Notes under the pieces: generated by a model | The model's database searches: none | What the model saw: the letters and a program-made list of their open reading frames with translations, nothing else | Told to the model about the DNA's origin: nothing | Origin: Closterium sp. Naga37s-1 | Taxonomy: Eukaryota; Streptophyta; Zygnematophyceae; Desmidiales; Closteriaceae | Reading direction: 5' to 3' | DNA length: 64,000 nt | Assembly (NCBI GenBank): GCA_947471745.1 | Contig: CANJKZ010000544.1 | Span: 124,001 to 188,000, forward strand | Position numbers and translations under genes: made by a program | Part shown: positions 33,737 through 44,800 of the stretch, piece after piece | Position numbering within the stretch: the stretch's first letter is position 1 | Layout: every line of letters starts with the position of its first letter

Positions 33737-34948
33737 CACCCCCATAGTCAAAGTGGGGTATGATCAGCACAACAAGCAGCCGTTTATAGTTCACAAATAT
33801 AAGCAAAGCTAGAAGCTATCACAGAGGGCAAGTGTGGAGGAGGAGGGACTATGAGAGGAGAGGAGGTAGCGGGCGGCAGCTGAAGCTGCTGGCACACGGC
33901 ACAACTGGAGCAACTGGCACACGGGCAACTGGAGCAACTGGCACACTGGCAACTGGAGCAACTGGCACACGGGCAACTGGAGTAACTGGCTCCGCGGCTA
34001 GACGAGCGGCAGGAGCAACTGACTCTCGGGCGACTGGAGCAACGGGCTCATGGGCAACTGGAGCGACGGGCTCACGGGCGACTGGCGCAACGGTCTCACG
34101 GGCGAATGGAGCTGCTGGCTTCATGGCGGCCACCCCCCTTCAACCTCCCCCTTTGTCCCAAAACTCCCGTTCAGACCCCCTGCTGCACCCCTAGCTTCAC
34201 TCCCACGACACCCCCCTAGCACCACTCCTTCGGCCCCCACACACCCACCCCCCTCAGCGGCAGCTGCAGTAGTGGGAGACGGAGGAGGAGGAGGAGGGGA
34301 CGGTTCACACACCCGCCACCCCGCAGTTGCACGATGACAGGAGGCGGTAGGGGCGGCTCGCGGGCTGCAGGGGCGGCACGCGGGCTGCAGGGGCAGCTCG
34401 CGGGCTGCAGGGGCGGTTCGCGAGCTGCATGAGGGGCAGCGCGCGGGCCCCCGAGGGCGCCTCGACGGGCGACGGGAGGGGGCCGCGCGCGGGCCCTCGA
34501 GGGCGCCTCGACGGGTGACGGAAGTGGGGCCCGCGCGGGCCTCCGAGGGCGCCACGACGGGCGACGGGAGGGGGCCGCGCACGGGCCTCCGAGGGCGCCA
34601 CGACGGGCGACGGGAGGGGGCCGCGCGCGAGCCCCTGAGGGTGCCGCGACCAACGACGGGGGGAGCCCGCGGGTCCCCAAGGGCGCCTCGACGGACGACG
34701 GAGGGGAGCGCGCGGGACGGAGCACAAAACCGCCGCGCGTCCCGAGGCGCACGGCGGGCAGGAAACCGCCGCGCGCCTCGGGGCGCACGGCAAGCAGAAA
34801 ACCGCCGCACGCCACGAGCACGCGGCGGGCAGAAAACCGCCATGCGCCCAGAGTGCATGGCGGGAAGAAAAAACGTCGCACGCCACGGGGCGCGTGACAG
34901 ACAGGACAGCAGCGGAAGCAGGTGGGCCCACAGGCCAAGAGCGTACTC

Positions 34949-34960
34949 ACTCTGATAGCA
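34949..34960 (-). promoter_or_regulatory. Primer binding site of LARD1
   Basis: Minus-strand TGCTATCAGAGT next to the LTR; two mismatches to TGGTATCAGAGC. Confidence 0.75.
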
Positions 34961-35156
34961 TGTCAGAGACCTAGCTAAGACTTAGTAGCCATGGCTAGGG
35001 TTTAGGGTACACGAAAGAGAAATGGAAGGAGGAGAGAATGAAAACAGAGGAGGGGTTTTCACTAGCAGGCAGTTGAGTACATATAGCAAACCCTAACATG
35101 GCTATACTCACTATAGAGTACCTCACTGCAGACTAGAGAAATATGACATTCTGACA
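34961..35156 (-). repeat. Right (5') LTR of LARD1
   Basis: 196 bp; carries AAACCCTAA near 35089. Confidence 0.88.
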
Positions 35157-35328
35157 GACCCATCAGTGTCTTGTTTGTTAAAAAAGTTGACTTTCCAGTG
35201 TTGCTATTGGTAAAAAAACTGTTCAATCAGAGTCACCAAATAAAAAAGGCTGAACTTTCTTTAGAGTGTCCTACCTACAACAGCAAACATTCTATAAGTT
35301 TAGCATTGAGAGAAGAACGGTACAGGAA

Positions 35329-38322
35329 CTACATACGGTAAGCCATATCCTCGTCAACATCATCTTCTTCATCCTCATCATCGTCACTATCACTAGATAA
35401 GTCGAGAGCATCTACAGGCTTGGGGTGTTCTACTTCCATGGCTGCAGCTTTCCCCTTCTTGCTGGGTTCTTCTGGGGTGGAAATAGGGGAGTTTGAAAAC
35501 GGCTTCCTCTTCTTGTAGCTTCTCCAGATGTCCACCACCTCGTCAAAGACCGGCTCGTACGGCATCAGAGACAAGCACATCAAGTCACCCAATCTTGCAT
35601 CCTTCAGCCCACCTCGAAGCCACGACTTGATGGCGTTTTGGCGCGAGAAGCCCCTTTCGCACTCAACAGTGATAAGGGGAATCACCGCAACCGCCACCCA
35701 CAGCTGCACGCGGTTGGGGTAGCTCTCGCGCCAGTCTGGAGTCTTCAGGATCGCGGTGAGGCCCTCGTGGAACGTCCTCTCCCCCTGTGGTGTAGCAGCA
35801 AGGACAGAGCAAAACAACCGAAGCTCCTTCTGTGCCTTTCGCTTGTTGATTCCTGAAAGGCGTAACAGTGGGTTTAGGAAGGGGCAAACAAGGCAGCACG
35901 AGTTAGTAGGCTGAGTGTGAACCGTGGCACTAGGGAATGGACAAACGGCAATTACCAGAGGTAGAGCAACCGGGATGAACGATGGTTACTTTACCTGGCA
36001 GAATCTCCTCCGAATCTTGAGCCTTGAACAGCGTCACCAGTGACAGCAACCACTCCACAGATCGTGCATGTCGCTCCGGCTTGCCCTTCGGCCACTCATC
36101 AGGCATGAACAGCCTGACACCAGACAGCGAGTCCAGGTCACCCAGCCTCCTCTCCAGGTTCACCACGATGCATTAAGCAAAGTCGGTGCAGAGGTCAATG
36201 CATCCGTCGTGATCCTCAGGGCCATCATTCCCGTCCACGGGGTTGTTGTGGAGCGTGAAGGTGATTTTCTCGGGTCGGCCGTCGGAGTCGACTCCCTCCA
36301 CAGTCACGTCGCGCTTCTTTCCAGGACCGTAGCGCTTGATAAAGGGAGAGAGCCAGCGGCTCAAGCCACTGCCAAAGTCGTCCCCACATTCGACGTATCG
36401 ACTCTCCAGGTGTGAGGTCGTGCGCTTGATCTGAGCATGAAGGGAGATGAGATCCAACTGCCAACGGGAGAAAGAGGAGGAACATAGTGTCAGTATGGTA
36501 GCTTCCGCGACAATGCAAAACATATTTAGTCAAACTGAATTACCTGCCGTTGTTCAGGAGGTTCAGCTGCTCAAGAACATCAGCCAGAAAGTACATGAAA
36601 AAATGAAACATGTACGAGGTGGCAAGCAGATACATAACGGAATGGTACTCCTTGAGAAAAATCACAACTGCAGGCCACACGGCAAGGATGCGAAGTATGG
36701 CTTCACCCCGAGACAGCCACCGAACTTGATGTATGCCCTGGACTTCCAGGCTTGTCTCTGTGAAGAGCTGTTGGAGGTCCATGAACCGTTGGTGCTTCGA
36801 GGCAGAGCGTCCCAGAAGGTCAGCCATCACGTGGACGAGGTCGTCGACCATGTCGAAGACTGGTAGAGCTTCGGCCGCCTCCTTAGCGGCAAGCGCCTCC
36901 CTGCGATGAAACATAATGGATGTATTAGAACTATGAACAAAGAATAAAGACAGACCGGGAAATATGCAACAACACCCGCACCTGTGGGCGATGCAGTGAC
37001 ATGAGACGAGGTGTGGGACCCTCTCTCGTAGGCGAACCACCAGTCCAGCTCGACTCCCCATCATCACCCTAGCACCGTCGGTGCTGATGCCCGAAATCCT
37101 CTGCACCTCGACACCAACTGCCTGCAAGTGAGAGAGCAGCAGACTCAACAGGGTGGATGCGTCAGCTTTCTCAACAGTGATCACTTGCATAAACTCCGAC
37201 ACGAGTTTGTTGTCACGGATGAACGTGGCGTAAACTATCATGTGCTTGCCCCTCCAGCGATCGGTGCTTTTGTCGAGGCTGATGCCAATGAACGGGCTTC
37301 GGAGGATGTGCTCCAGTTGAGTCGTTTGCAGCCAGGTTGCCATTTATTGCACGAGTTCGCCATAGCCGTACCTGCCATTCAAAATCAGCATGGTATAGGT
37401 GAAACCGAGCATTCAATGTTACGAGGACATATGTACTAAATACTCACGTGGTGTAGTAGGTCCCGTAACCTTTCTTTGGGAATCCTTGAATCCCCTTCTG
37501 CGCCAGATACTGCACCAACTTCACCCATGTCCCCATGGGTGCATCGCACCGGGTGACAAAAAGAAGCACGTCCAGTAGTGATACAGCACAGATCTTCTCA
37601 GCGTCAACGGCCGCACGATGCTCGTTGATGCGAGCCTGCGAAGTCGCGGCAGCAAGCAGGGCCTCCTGTTTCTCCAATGTCAGCTTGTGCTTCCGCGTCC
37701 CGGCGTGCTTGCGAAACGCTTGGGTCTGGACGTCGGTCGCACCTTTGCCGGTCCTGCCACATCGTCCCCTGACACCAGCGTGCTTGGAGCAGAGACTGCA
37801 CTTGAAAGTAGGCAGACCACGAACAGTTTTTGTTAGGACAAGCCACGGAAACCTCAGTACCCACTTTGTTTTGTACTTCTCCAAAGCATCGGCATAGATA
37901 GCATCGACAAGCTCTTGCACATTGATGTTCAGAGAAGGGCGCACGGTGGATTTGGTGACGACAAGTTCAGAGACTGGGACGCTTGATGAAGACTTCCCGA
38001 AACTCAGCCGTTGCTGCTTGAGTTTGACTTTGCGCGGAGAGGACGATTTCGATGTCGACGTCCCGACGAGAACTGTGTCGGAAACACCAGCAGTCACAAG
38101 AGTGCCTACCCGTATAGAACCCGGGCTAGAAGGCTCGGCGGGTGTCTTAGGAACGGGAGGATCTGGATCTGGTAGGATTGGCAGCGGAGGTTGAATATGG
38201 CGGCCTAGAGAGCTAAGAAGAAGATCGAGGCCCGTACGGGCTTCCTCGATGGCGTCAGCGTCAGCGCCGTCTAAATCCGCTCCGTCCTCATCGTCAGAAA
38301 GGGCGTCGCCATGGCCAGCCAT
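35329..38322 (-). pseudogene. hAT-like transposase with TTF/BED-type zinc finger (ZNF862-like)
   Basis: Exons by eye: 38322-37448, 37371-36982, 36900-36544, 36457-35995, 35852-35329, all with GT-AG junctions. Exon 1 has an acidic start and a zinc finger: KW..RFPWL, then FKCSLCSKHAG and FRKHAGTRKH. Exons 2-3 hold the catalytic RNase H-like part (FIGISLDKSTDRW, GISTDGARVMMG, VSCHCIAHR). Exon 5 holds the hAT dimerisation block (PLITVECERGFSRQNAIKSWL) and an acidic tail. The role is cut-and-paste transposition of the surrounding element. TAA codons at 37346-37344 and 36175-36173, both replacing plausible Gln, and a phase mismatch at the exon 3/4 junction suggest decay. The call rests on motif order. 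Confidence 0.72.
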
Positions 38323-38833
38323 GGTGGAACAGCGAAGAGAGAGTGTGCCGAGCACCGTCCCAACTAGAGGAGAATGAACCGAAACCCTGGCGAGGATGGG
38401 TGTGGTGGGGTGGGCCTGCAGGAACAAGATGGGATGGGGGTAATCAAGGAGCTGGTGAAGAAGAGTTTGTTGCAAGGCGACGCGTCGGTTGCCAGCATGC
38501 ACGAACCTGGTTGCAGGTTCGGGGTGGGTGATGTGGGGGTGGTTGCCTAGTAGCGCGGTAACAATGTGCTTGGGTGTGCTGTGCTGCTGCATCGTGCGTG
38601 CGAGATGTTGTTAACGTGCCATTCACCAGAAAGTGATGTGGTTGCCCAAAACAACCAATCACGAGCGAAGAGACCTGCGCTCGGCGACAGCAGTGCAAGG
38701 TAAGTGCGGGAATGATGCCACTTTCTAGTGTGTTGGCGGGGAATCTTGACATCTCGCCGTGATTGACGGGGGGTCGGTCCTTCCAGTGTACCTAGACAGC
38801 CGGAATTCAGGGCACCTATGCGAATCCCCTTTA

Positions 38834-39034
38834 TGTCAAAATGTATTTGTTGTTTAGCCTGCAGTGGGGTACTCTGTAGTGAGTACAACCCAATTTAGGG
38901 TTTGCTATTTGTATCCCAACTTTCTATAGTGAAACCACTCATTCTTCCTTCTCGACTTTCCTCACCCAAAATTACCTCGACACTTATGCCCTGAACCCAA
39001 GCCATGGTTCCTAAGCCAAGCTACTATTCTAACA
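38834..39034 (+). repeat. Left (5') LTR of LARD2
   Basis: 201 bp, TGTCAAAATG...TCTAACA. Only a few differences from the right copy. Confidence 0.9.
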
Positions 39035-39046
39035 TGGTATTAAGTG
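39035..39046 (+). promoter_or_regulatory. Primer binding site of LARD2
   Basis: TGGTATTAAGTG follows the LTR directly; initiator-Met type with mismatches. Confidence 0.7.
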
Positions 39047-39099
39047 CAATAAGTTCTAGGACCTAAGATCAATGGGCCCACCACCTAATGCCCTGCTAG

Positions 39100-40110
39100 C
39101 CTAGGCCCCGGCCCGTCGCCCCTTGGCGTAGCCCCTAGCCCCTAGGCTCGGCCCCTTGGCCCCGTCGCCCCTAGCTGCGCCCCTCGGCCCCGCTGGCCCC
39201 GTCGACTCCAACGCCCCGCGCCCGGCCCGTACTTAGCCCGCGATCGGCCCGTACCTAGCCCGCGCTCGACCCCGTTCCTAGCCCCGCGCCCGGGCCGTAC
39301 CTCGCCCGCGCTTGGCCCCGTACCTAGCCCGCGATCGGCCCCTACCTAGCCTCGCGCTCGGCCCTGTTCCTAGCCCCGCGCCCAGCCCGTACCTAGCCTC
39401 GCGACCGGCCCGTACCCTGCCCGCGCTCGGCCCCGTTCCTAGCCCCGCGCCCGGCCCGTACCTAGCCTCGCGACCGGCCCGTACCCTGCCCGCGCCCGGC
39501 CCCGTCTCTCGCCCGCAGTCAGCCCGTACCTAGCCCCGCGCCCGGCCCGTACCTAGCCCAGCGCACGGCCCCGACCCTAGCCAGCGCCCGGCCCCGTACC
39601 TAGCCCGCACCCGGCCCGTACCTAGCCCGCGCCAGGCCCGTAACCAGCCCGCGCCCGGCCCGTACCTAGCCAGTGCCTGGCCCTGTACCTCGCCCGCGCC
39701 CAGCCACGTACCCTGCCCGCGCCCGGCCCCGTCTCTTGCCAGTGCCTGGCCCCGTACCTGCCCAGCGCCCGGCCCCGTACCTGCCCAGCGCTCAGCCCCG
39801 TACCTGCCCAACGCCCGGCCCCGTACCTGCCCAGAGCCCGGCCCCGTACCTGCCCAGCGCCCGGCCCCGTACCTACCCAGCGCCCGGTCCCGTACCTGCC
39901 CAGCGCCCGGCCCCGTTCCTGCCCAGTGCCCGGCCCCGTACCTGCCCAGCGCCCGGCCCCGTACCTGCCCAGCGCCCGGCCCCGTACCTGCCCAACGCCC
40001 GGCCCCGTACCTGCCCAGCACCCAGCCCCGTCCCTAGCCCAGCACCCGGCCCCGTACCTGCCCAGCGCCCGGCCCCGTCCCTAGCCATGGCCCCGTCGCC
40101 CCTAGCCATG
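39100..40110 (+). repeat. Tandem repeats in LARD2
   Basis: About 1 kb of ~22 bp units (cgcccggccccgtacctgcccag). Long open frames on both strands here come from the repeat. Confidence 0.92.
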
Positions 40111-40439
40111 GCCCCTCGCGACCTGCCGCCCCTAACCGCGGCCCCGTTGCCCTGTTGCAACATGGTGGATGAGGGGGTGGCAAGAGGGGGTTCCTCCTGC
40201 CCGCGTGCCCTACAATCGCACGCGCAGCTCCGCCCCCACCCCCCTCCCCCCCCTCCATGGGGATGGCGGGGAGAGGGTGTGAGGGGGTGGCGGATGTGCC
40301 TCAGCAGCAGCAGCTGCCGCCACGCCTCCTCCTCTCTCTCTCCCTGCCGCACCTTGTGTTGGGAGAGGGGGGGGAGCTTGGAGGTTCAGGGGGAGGCAGG
40401 AGGGGATATGCAGCACCAGGCCCCCCCCACCCTTCTCCT

Positions 40440-40802
40440 ACCTCCCCCTGCTGCGGGTGCAGCAGACGGGGGGAGGGGATCTGCAGCACCGACCCCCCCC
40501 CCCCCCCCCCCCCCCTCATCCTTCTCCTACCTCCCCCTGCTGCGGGTGCAGCAGTGGGGGGGAAGCGATCTGCCATCCCCCTGCTGCGGATGCGGCAGTT
40601 GGGGGAGGGGACCTGCAGCACCAGCCCCCCGCGCCCCCCTTCCCCTCCATCTCTCTGCTGCGGGTGCAGCAGTGGGGGGGAGGGTATGGGGGTGGCGAGT
40701 GTGGCCAACCTGCTGTCGCCCGAGCGGCTCCTGCACCGCCCCTTCTCCTACCTCCCCCCTGCTGCGGGTGCAGCAGTGGGGGGGAGGGGATCTGCGGCAC
40801 CA

Positions 40803-40833
<31 letters not shown>

Positions 40834-40968
40834 TCTCCTACCTCCCCCTGCTGCGGGTGCAGCAGTGGGGGGAGGGGATCTGCAGCACCAGCCCCCCCCC
40901 CCCCCTTCTCCTATCTCCCCCTGCTGCAGGTGCAGCAGTGGGGGGGAGGGGATCTGCAGCACCAGCCC
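40440..40968 (+). repeat. ~100 bp repeated block with poly-C runs in LARD2
   Basis: At least five copies of a unit with tctcctacctccccctgctgcgggtgcagcagtggggg and gatctgcagcaccagcc. C-homopolymers reach about 30. Confidence 0.85.
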
Positions 40969-41787
40969 TGTTATAGTCACAATAGGCTTGAATGTGCCTA
41001 AAACGAAAGATAGAGAGCACAGACGGATTTCTGCACAGCGGCTTCAAACGTTGATAGCGTTCTGCTCACAGCTGCAAATGACTTGATTCAAATTGGATCT
41101 GGAGCGTCTTCACGTCGTCTACAATTAGCAATTTAGATTGCACGATTTGATAAAGAATTGACGACACAGCGTCGGTTTGAACGAACGGTACTATGGCAGC
41201 CACTATAGTCTTAGAACACAAGATAGGAAGAGTTACGAGTTGGGAATGACTCCCAGCTCCTACAAACCCCAAGAGCCGAGGTACAGTGATGTGGAACAGT
41301 GCCACACTGTCCCCAACCACGAAGGGTCTCGAAACTACCCTTCACTAGGGCCTACACCAAGTGAAATGTTACACTACACAAAGTAATGTAACTATCTTCA
41401 ATATCTTGAGGTGTACCCTTTTGGCAAGCTTCGAAATCACTTGAGGCTTGACACCAAGGCTCGGGCTCTTCATCACAAACTCATCCTTGAGTTCTTGATG
41501 GGTCTGCTGCATACACCTGCGACACGCCGAACGTTCGACACAGGACAAAATAGAAACCGCGCACGACAAAATAGAAACCGCGCGCGAGACACAAACGACC
41601 GCGTAACACGCGTCTAGCGATAACTCGCTATTGACTCGACACACACACTCGACATCATGACTCAACATTCACACACAATTATAAGCATGAAATATATATT
41701 ATCCCATGCCCTCATACCATTCCATACACACACACATTCACGCACACGGACAACAAGCGGAGTGCAAACCGTAGGGTTGCACCAACA
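40969..41787 (-). repeat. Left (3') LTR of element F
   Basis: 819 bp, TGTTATAG...CCAACA on the plus strand. Open frames inside (e.g. 41177-41386) are duplicated in the other LTR and are not genes. Confidence 0.93.
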
Positions 41788-41828
41788 AACTCCCCCTCGG
41801 ATTGTTGGCCTTAGGATATGTTGCTCTC

Positions 41829-44800
41829 TCAGTTCAGAGCCATCCCAGCCAGCTTGCAACACTTCCAATGCTGCTGCTCCACCAGCCTCTTGGTCATCAT
41901 GTCAGCCGGCTGCCCCGTGGTCTTCACGTAGCGCAACTCAACTTCACCCGCGGTTACCATGCTCCTCGTCCAATGCCACTTCACCCTCATGTGCTTCGTG
42001 AGTCCATGCAACACAGGGTTCTTAGCAAGAGCAATGGCACCCTGGCTGTCACAGTACAGTGGGGTAGGTCCTTGCTGCTCCTCCCCCAATTCAGCCAACA
42101 AACGCCGCTGCCACACAATCTCCCGTACGGCACGGAAGAGTGCCATGTACTCGGACTCCACCGAGCTCAAAGCTTGGTCAACCTGCTTCTTGCTCTCCCA
42201 AGCAGTTGGGCCTCCACCAACACAGCATATGAAGCCTCCCACACTTGTCATGTCCTCTGGTTCTGATGCATATGAAGCATCCGAGTAGGCGGTGAGGAAC
42301 AAACGCCCGGGTTCAACACCATCCGCGCCCTTTTGGCGCCTTTGTGCCGCCGCCGAGTATTGCAGCCCAACGGTCGGTGTTTGGCCAAGATACTTGGCCA
42401 CCCTCATTCCAGCTGCTACCTGCTCCTCATTAGGGCATTGCACAACCCTAGCCAGCTGCCCGGTAGCAAACGCGACGTCCGGTCGGGTGTTTACCGCCGC
42501 ATACATGAGGCTGCCCACCAACGAGTGAAATCGGCGCCTCTCCTCTTCACCAACGCTCTCCTCCTCTGGTCCCTTCACACACTTGAACCCAGAGGGAAAG
42601 GGTGTAGCCACATGGCCTTCACTCTGCCCAAAGTTGGCAGCCAATGCCTCCAGGTACTTTCGTTGATGCACCCGCATGCACCGCTTCTCCACATCTCGTT
42701 CGATGTGGAGCCCAAGGTAGAAGCTCACGTCACCAAGGGCCTTGCACTTGAACTTGTCTTGAAGCTTCAGCATCACCTCCTTCACAAGGTCAGAAGAGGG
42801 TGAGAAAATGAGGATGTCATCCACATAAACCACCATGAAACTCCTCTGCTCCCCCTCGCCAAGCATGAACAAGGAGTGATCGGCCGTTGAGGGAGTGAAG
42901 CCGATCCCCTCCAACACTTCGCGCAGCTTCATGTACCATTGCCTAGGGGCCTGCTTCAGCCCATAGAGGGCCTTCTTCAGCTTCCACACTCTGCCACTAC
43001 CATCATCAAACCCCTCTGGCTGCGCCATAAAAATCTCCTCCTCAAGGATGCCGTTAAGGAATGCCGTTACGATGTCCATTTGCTTTACTACCCATCCTTT
43101 GATGGCGGCTCCCGCGAATAGGGTTCGCAGCGTCGTCGGCTTCACCACAGGGGCAAACAGCTCCTTGAAGTCCACCTTCTCCTTCTGCTGGTACCCCTTG
43201 GCTACAAGCCTAGACTTGTAGCGCTCGATCTTGCCGTCGGCATCCGACTTGATTTTGAAGAGCCACTTGGACGTTATCGCCGTACGCCCCTCCGGTAGCT
43301 CCACCAATTCAAACGTGTCATTCGCCTCGATGCTCTTCAGCTCACTCTCCATGGCCTTCTTCCACTCCTCAGCATCACTACTCTCCAAAGCCTCCTTGAG
43401 AGTTGCTGGTTCTCCCGGCATCTCCACCGGAGAGAAGAACGCGAAGGCACACTCCTCGTAGTCACTCTCCTCGTCGTCTCCGACCATCATTGCCGCTCCG
43501 GCCAGGGCTGTCTTGCCCTGCTTTCCCGGCGCATCATAGGTCAGCCTATTAGGGGGTTGAACTCTCCTCTTCCCCCTTCCTTCCTCCTCAGCTGCAGGGA
43601 CTTGAAGGCCTTGGCGTTGCTGCGGTGTGGCTCGAATCCGTGGAGCACTCGTAGTACGGGAAGGGAGTGACGGTGCACGCTCGCTCACTTGCTGCACCTC
43701 CTCCTCTTCTTCCTCTGCATCATTGGCCTCCTCTCCCCCATTCACAAGGGAGGATTGCCTTGTGGTTGTGCTGCCGCTGCTCAGCTCCAAAGGCAGCTCC
43801 ACATGCTCCAAACCGGAACTCTTCACCTCCCCAAACCGCACGCCTATCTTCGCCTCATTCTCCGCCTTCCAATCCTTGTACATGAAGTTCTCCATGAACT
43901 TGCAGTCCCTGCTCACCAAGAACTTCTTGGTGAATGGGTCCCAAAGAAGCCATCCCTTGCTGTTTTGAGCCATGCCCAAGTGCACGGCCCACACCGCCTT
44001 GGCACCAAGCTTGTTGTGCCGAAGATGCTTAGGCACGAACGCCATGCACATGCACCCGAACACCCGAAGCATATCCACCTTTGGCTTCCTTCCTAGCCAC
44101 TCCACATAGGGCACCCATTTGTCTGCTCCCACATGAGTCAAGGCTCTGTTCTTGGCCACACACGCGCTCCGCACCGCATCAGGCCAGAAATAGTCGGGTA
44201 GCCCGGCTTCAATGAGCAACCCGCGTGCCGCCTCCGTGATTGTGCGGTTCGCTCGCTCGGCGATGCCGTTCATTTCAAGGGAGTATGGCATGGTGAGGGA
44301 GTGCCGAATACCATTCTTCTTCAGCCACAACCCAAAATCCTTGCTCAGGAACTCTCCCCCTCGATCGGTGCGGATTGACTTGACTAGACGGTCTTGTTGC
44401 CGCTCCACCATCGGGAACCAATCCGTCTTCAACGTTTCAGCCACGTCGCTCTTCTTGGCCAGCACGTACACCCAAGTCATGTGGGTGTAGACGTCGACAA
44501 TGGTGAGAAAATACTCAGCTCCAGCAGCTCCAAGCTTCAGGGGGCCCACCACGTCCATCACCACCTCATCAAGCGGTGCCTTTGCCGTTGCCTCCGAACT
44601 AGGGAACGGAAACCGGGTGAACTTGGCTTGAATGCACGTCGGGCAGCCAAGCACCTCATCGGGCTCCCCCTTCACACGTATGCCAGCAACCATCTCATTC
44701 TTCACTAGCTGCTGCAAGATGGGCAGGGCCACATGCCCCATGCGCCGATGCAAGGTGAGCCAATCACACTCCCCCGTAGCCGAAGTTGGATTGGAGAATG

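Larger units (their letters stand above)
33544..35156 (-). mobile_element. LARD1, non-autonomous LTR retrotransposon
   Basis: LTRs 33544-33736 (193 bp) and 34961-35156 (196 bp), TSD GACCC at 33539-33543 and 35157-35161. Minus orientation: polypurine CTATGGGGGTG beside the left LTR, primer site beside the right. The interior has tandem cggcgggcagaaaaccgccgcg-like units (34720-34890) and no gag or pol. Blocks such as gcggcagctgcag and gagacggaggaggagg are shared with LARD0 and the right interior of LARD2. Confidence 0.92.

Noticed and set aside
39312..41001. Pro/Arg-rich open frames up to 442 codons
   Set aside because: They follow the LARD2 tandem repeats and poly-C blocks and occur on both strands.
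41066..41668. Small open frames inside the LTR of element F (and their twins at 46724-47326)
   Set aside because: They are duplicated because the LTR is; no coding signal.
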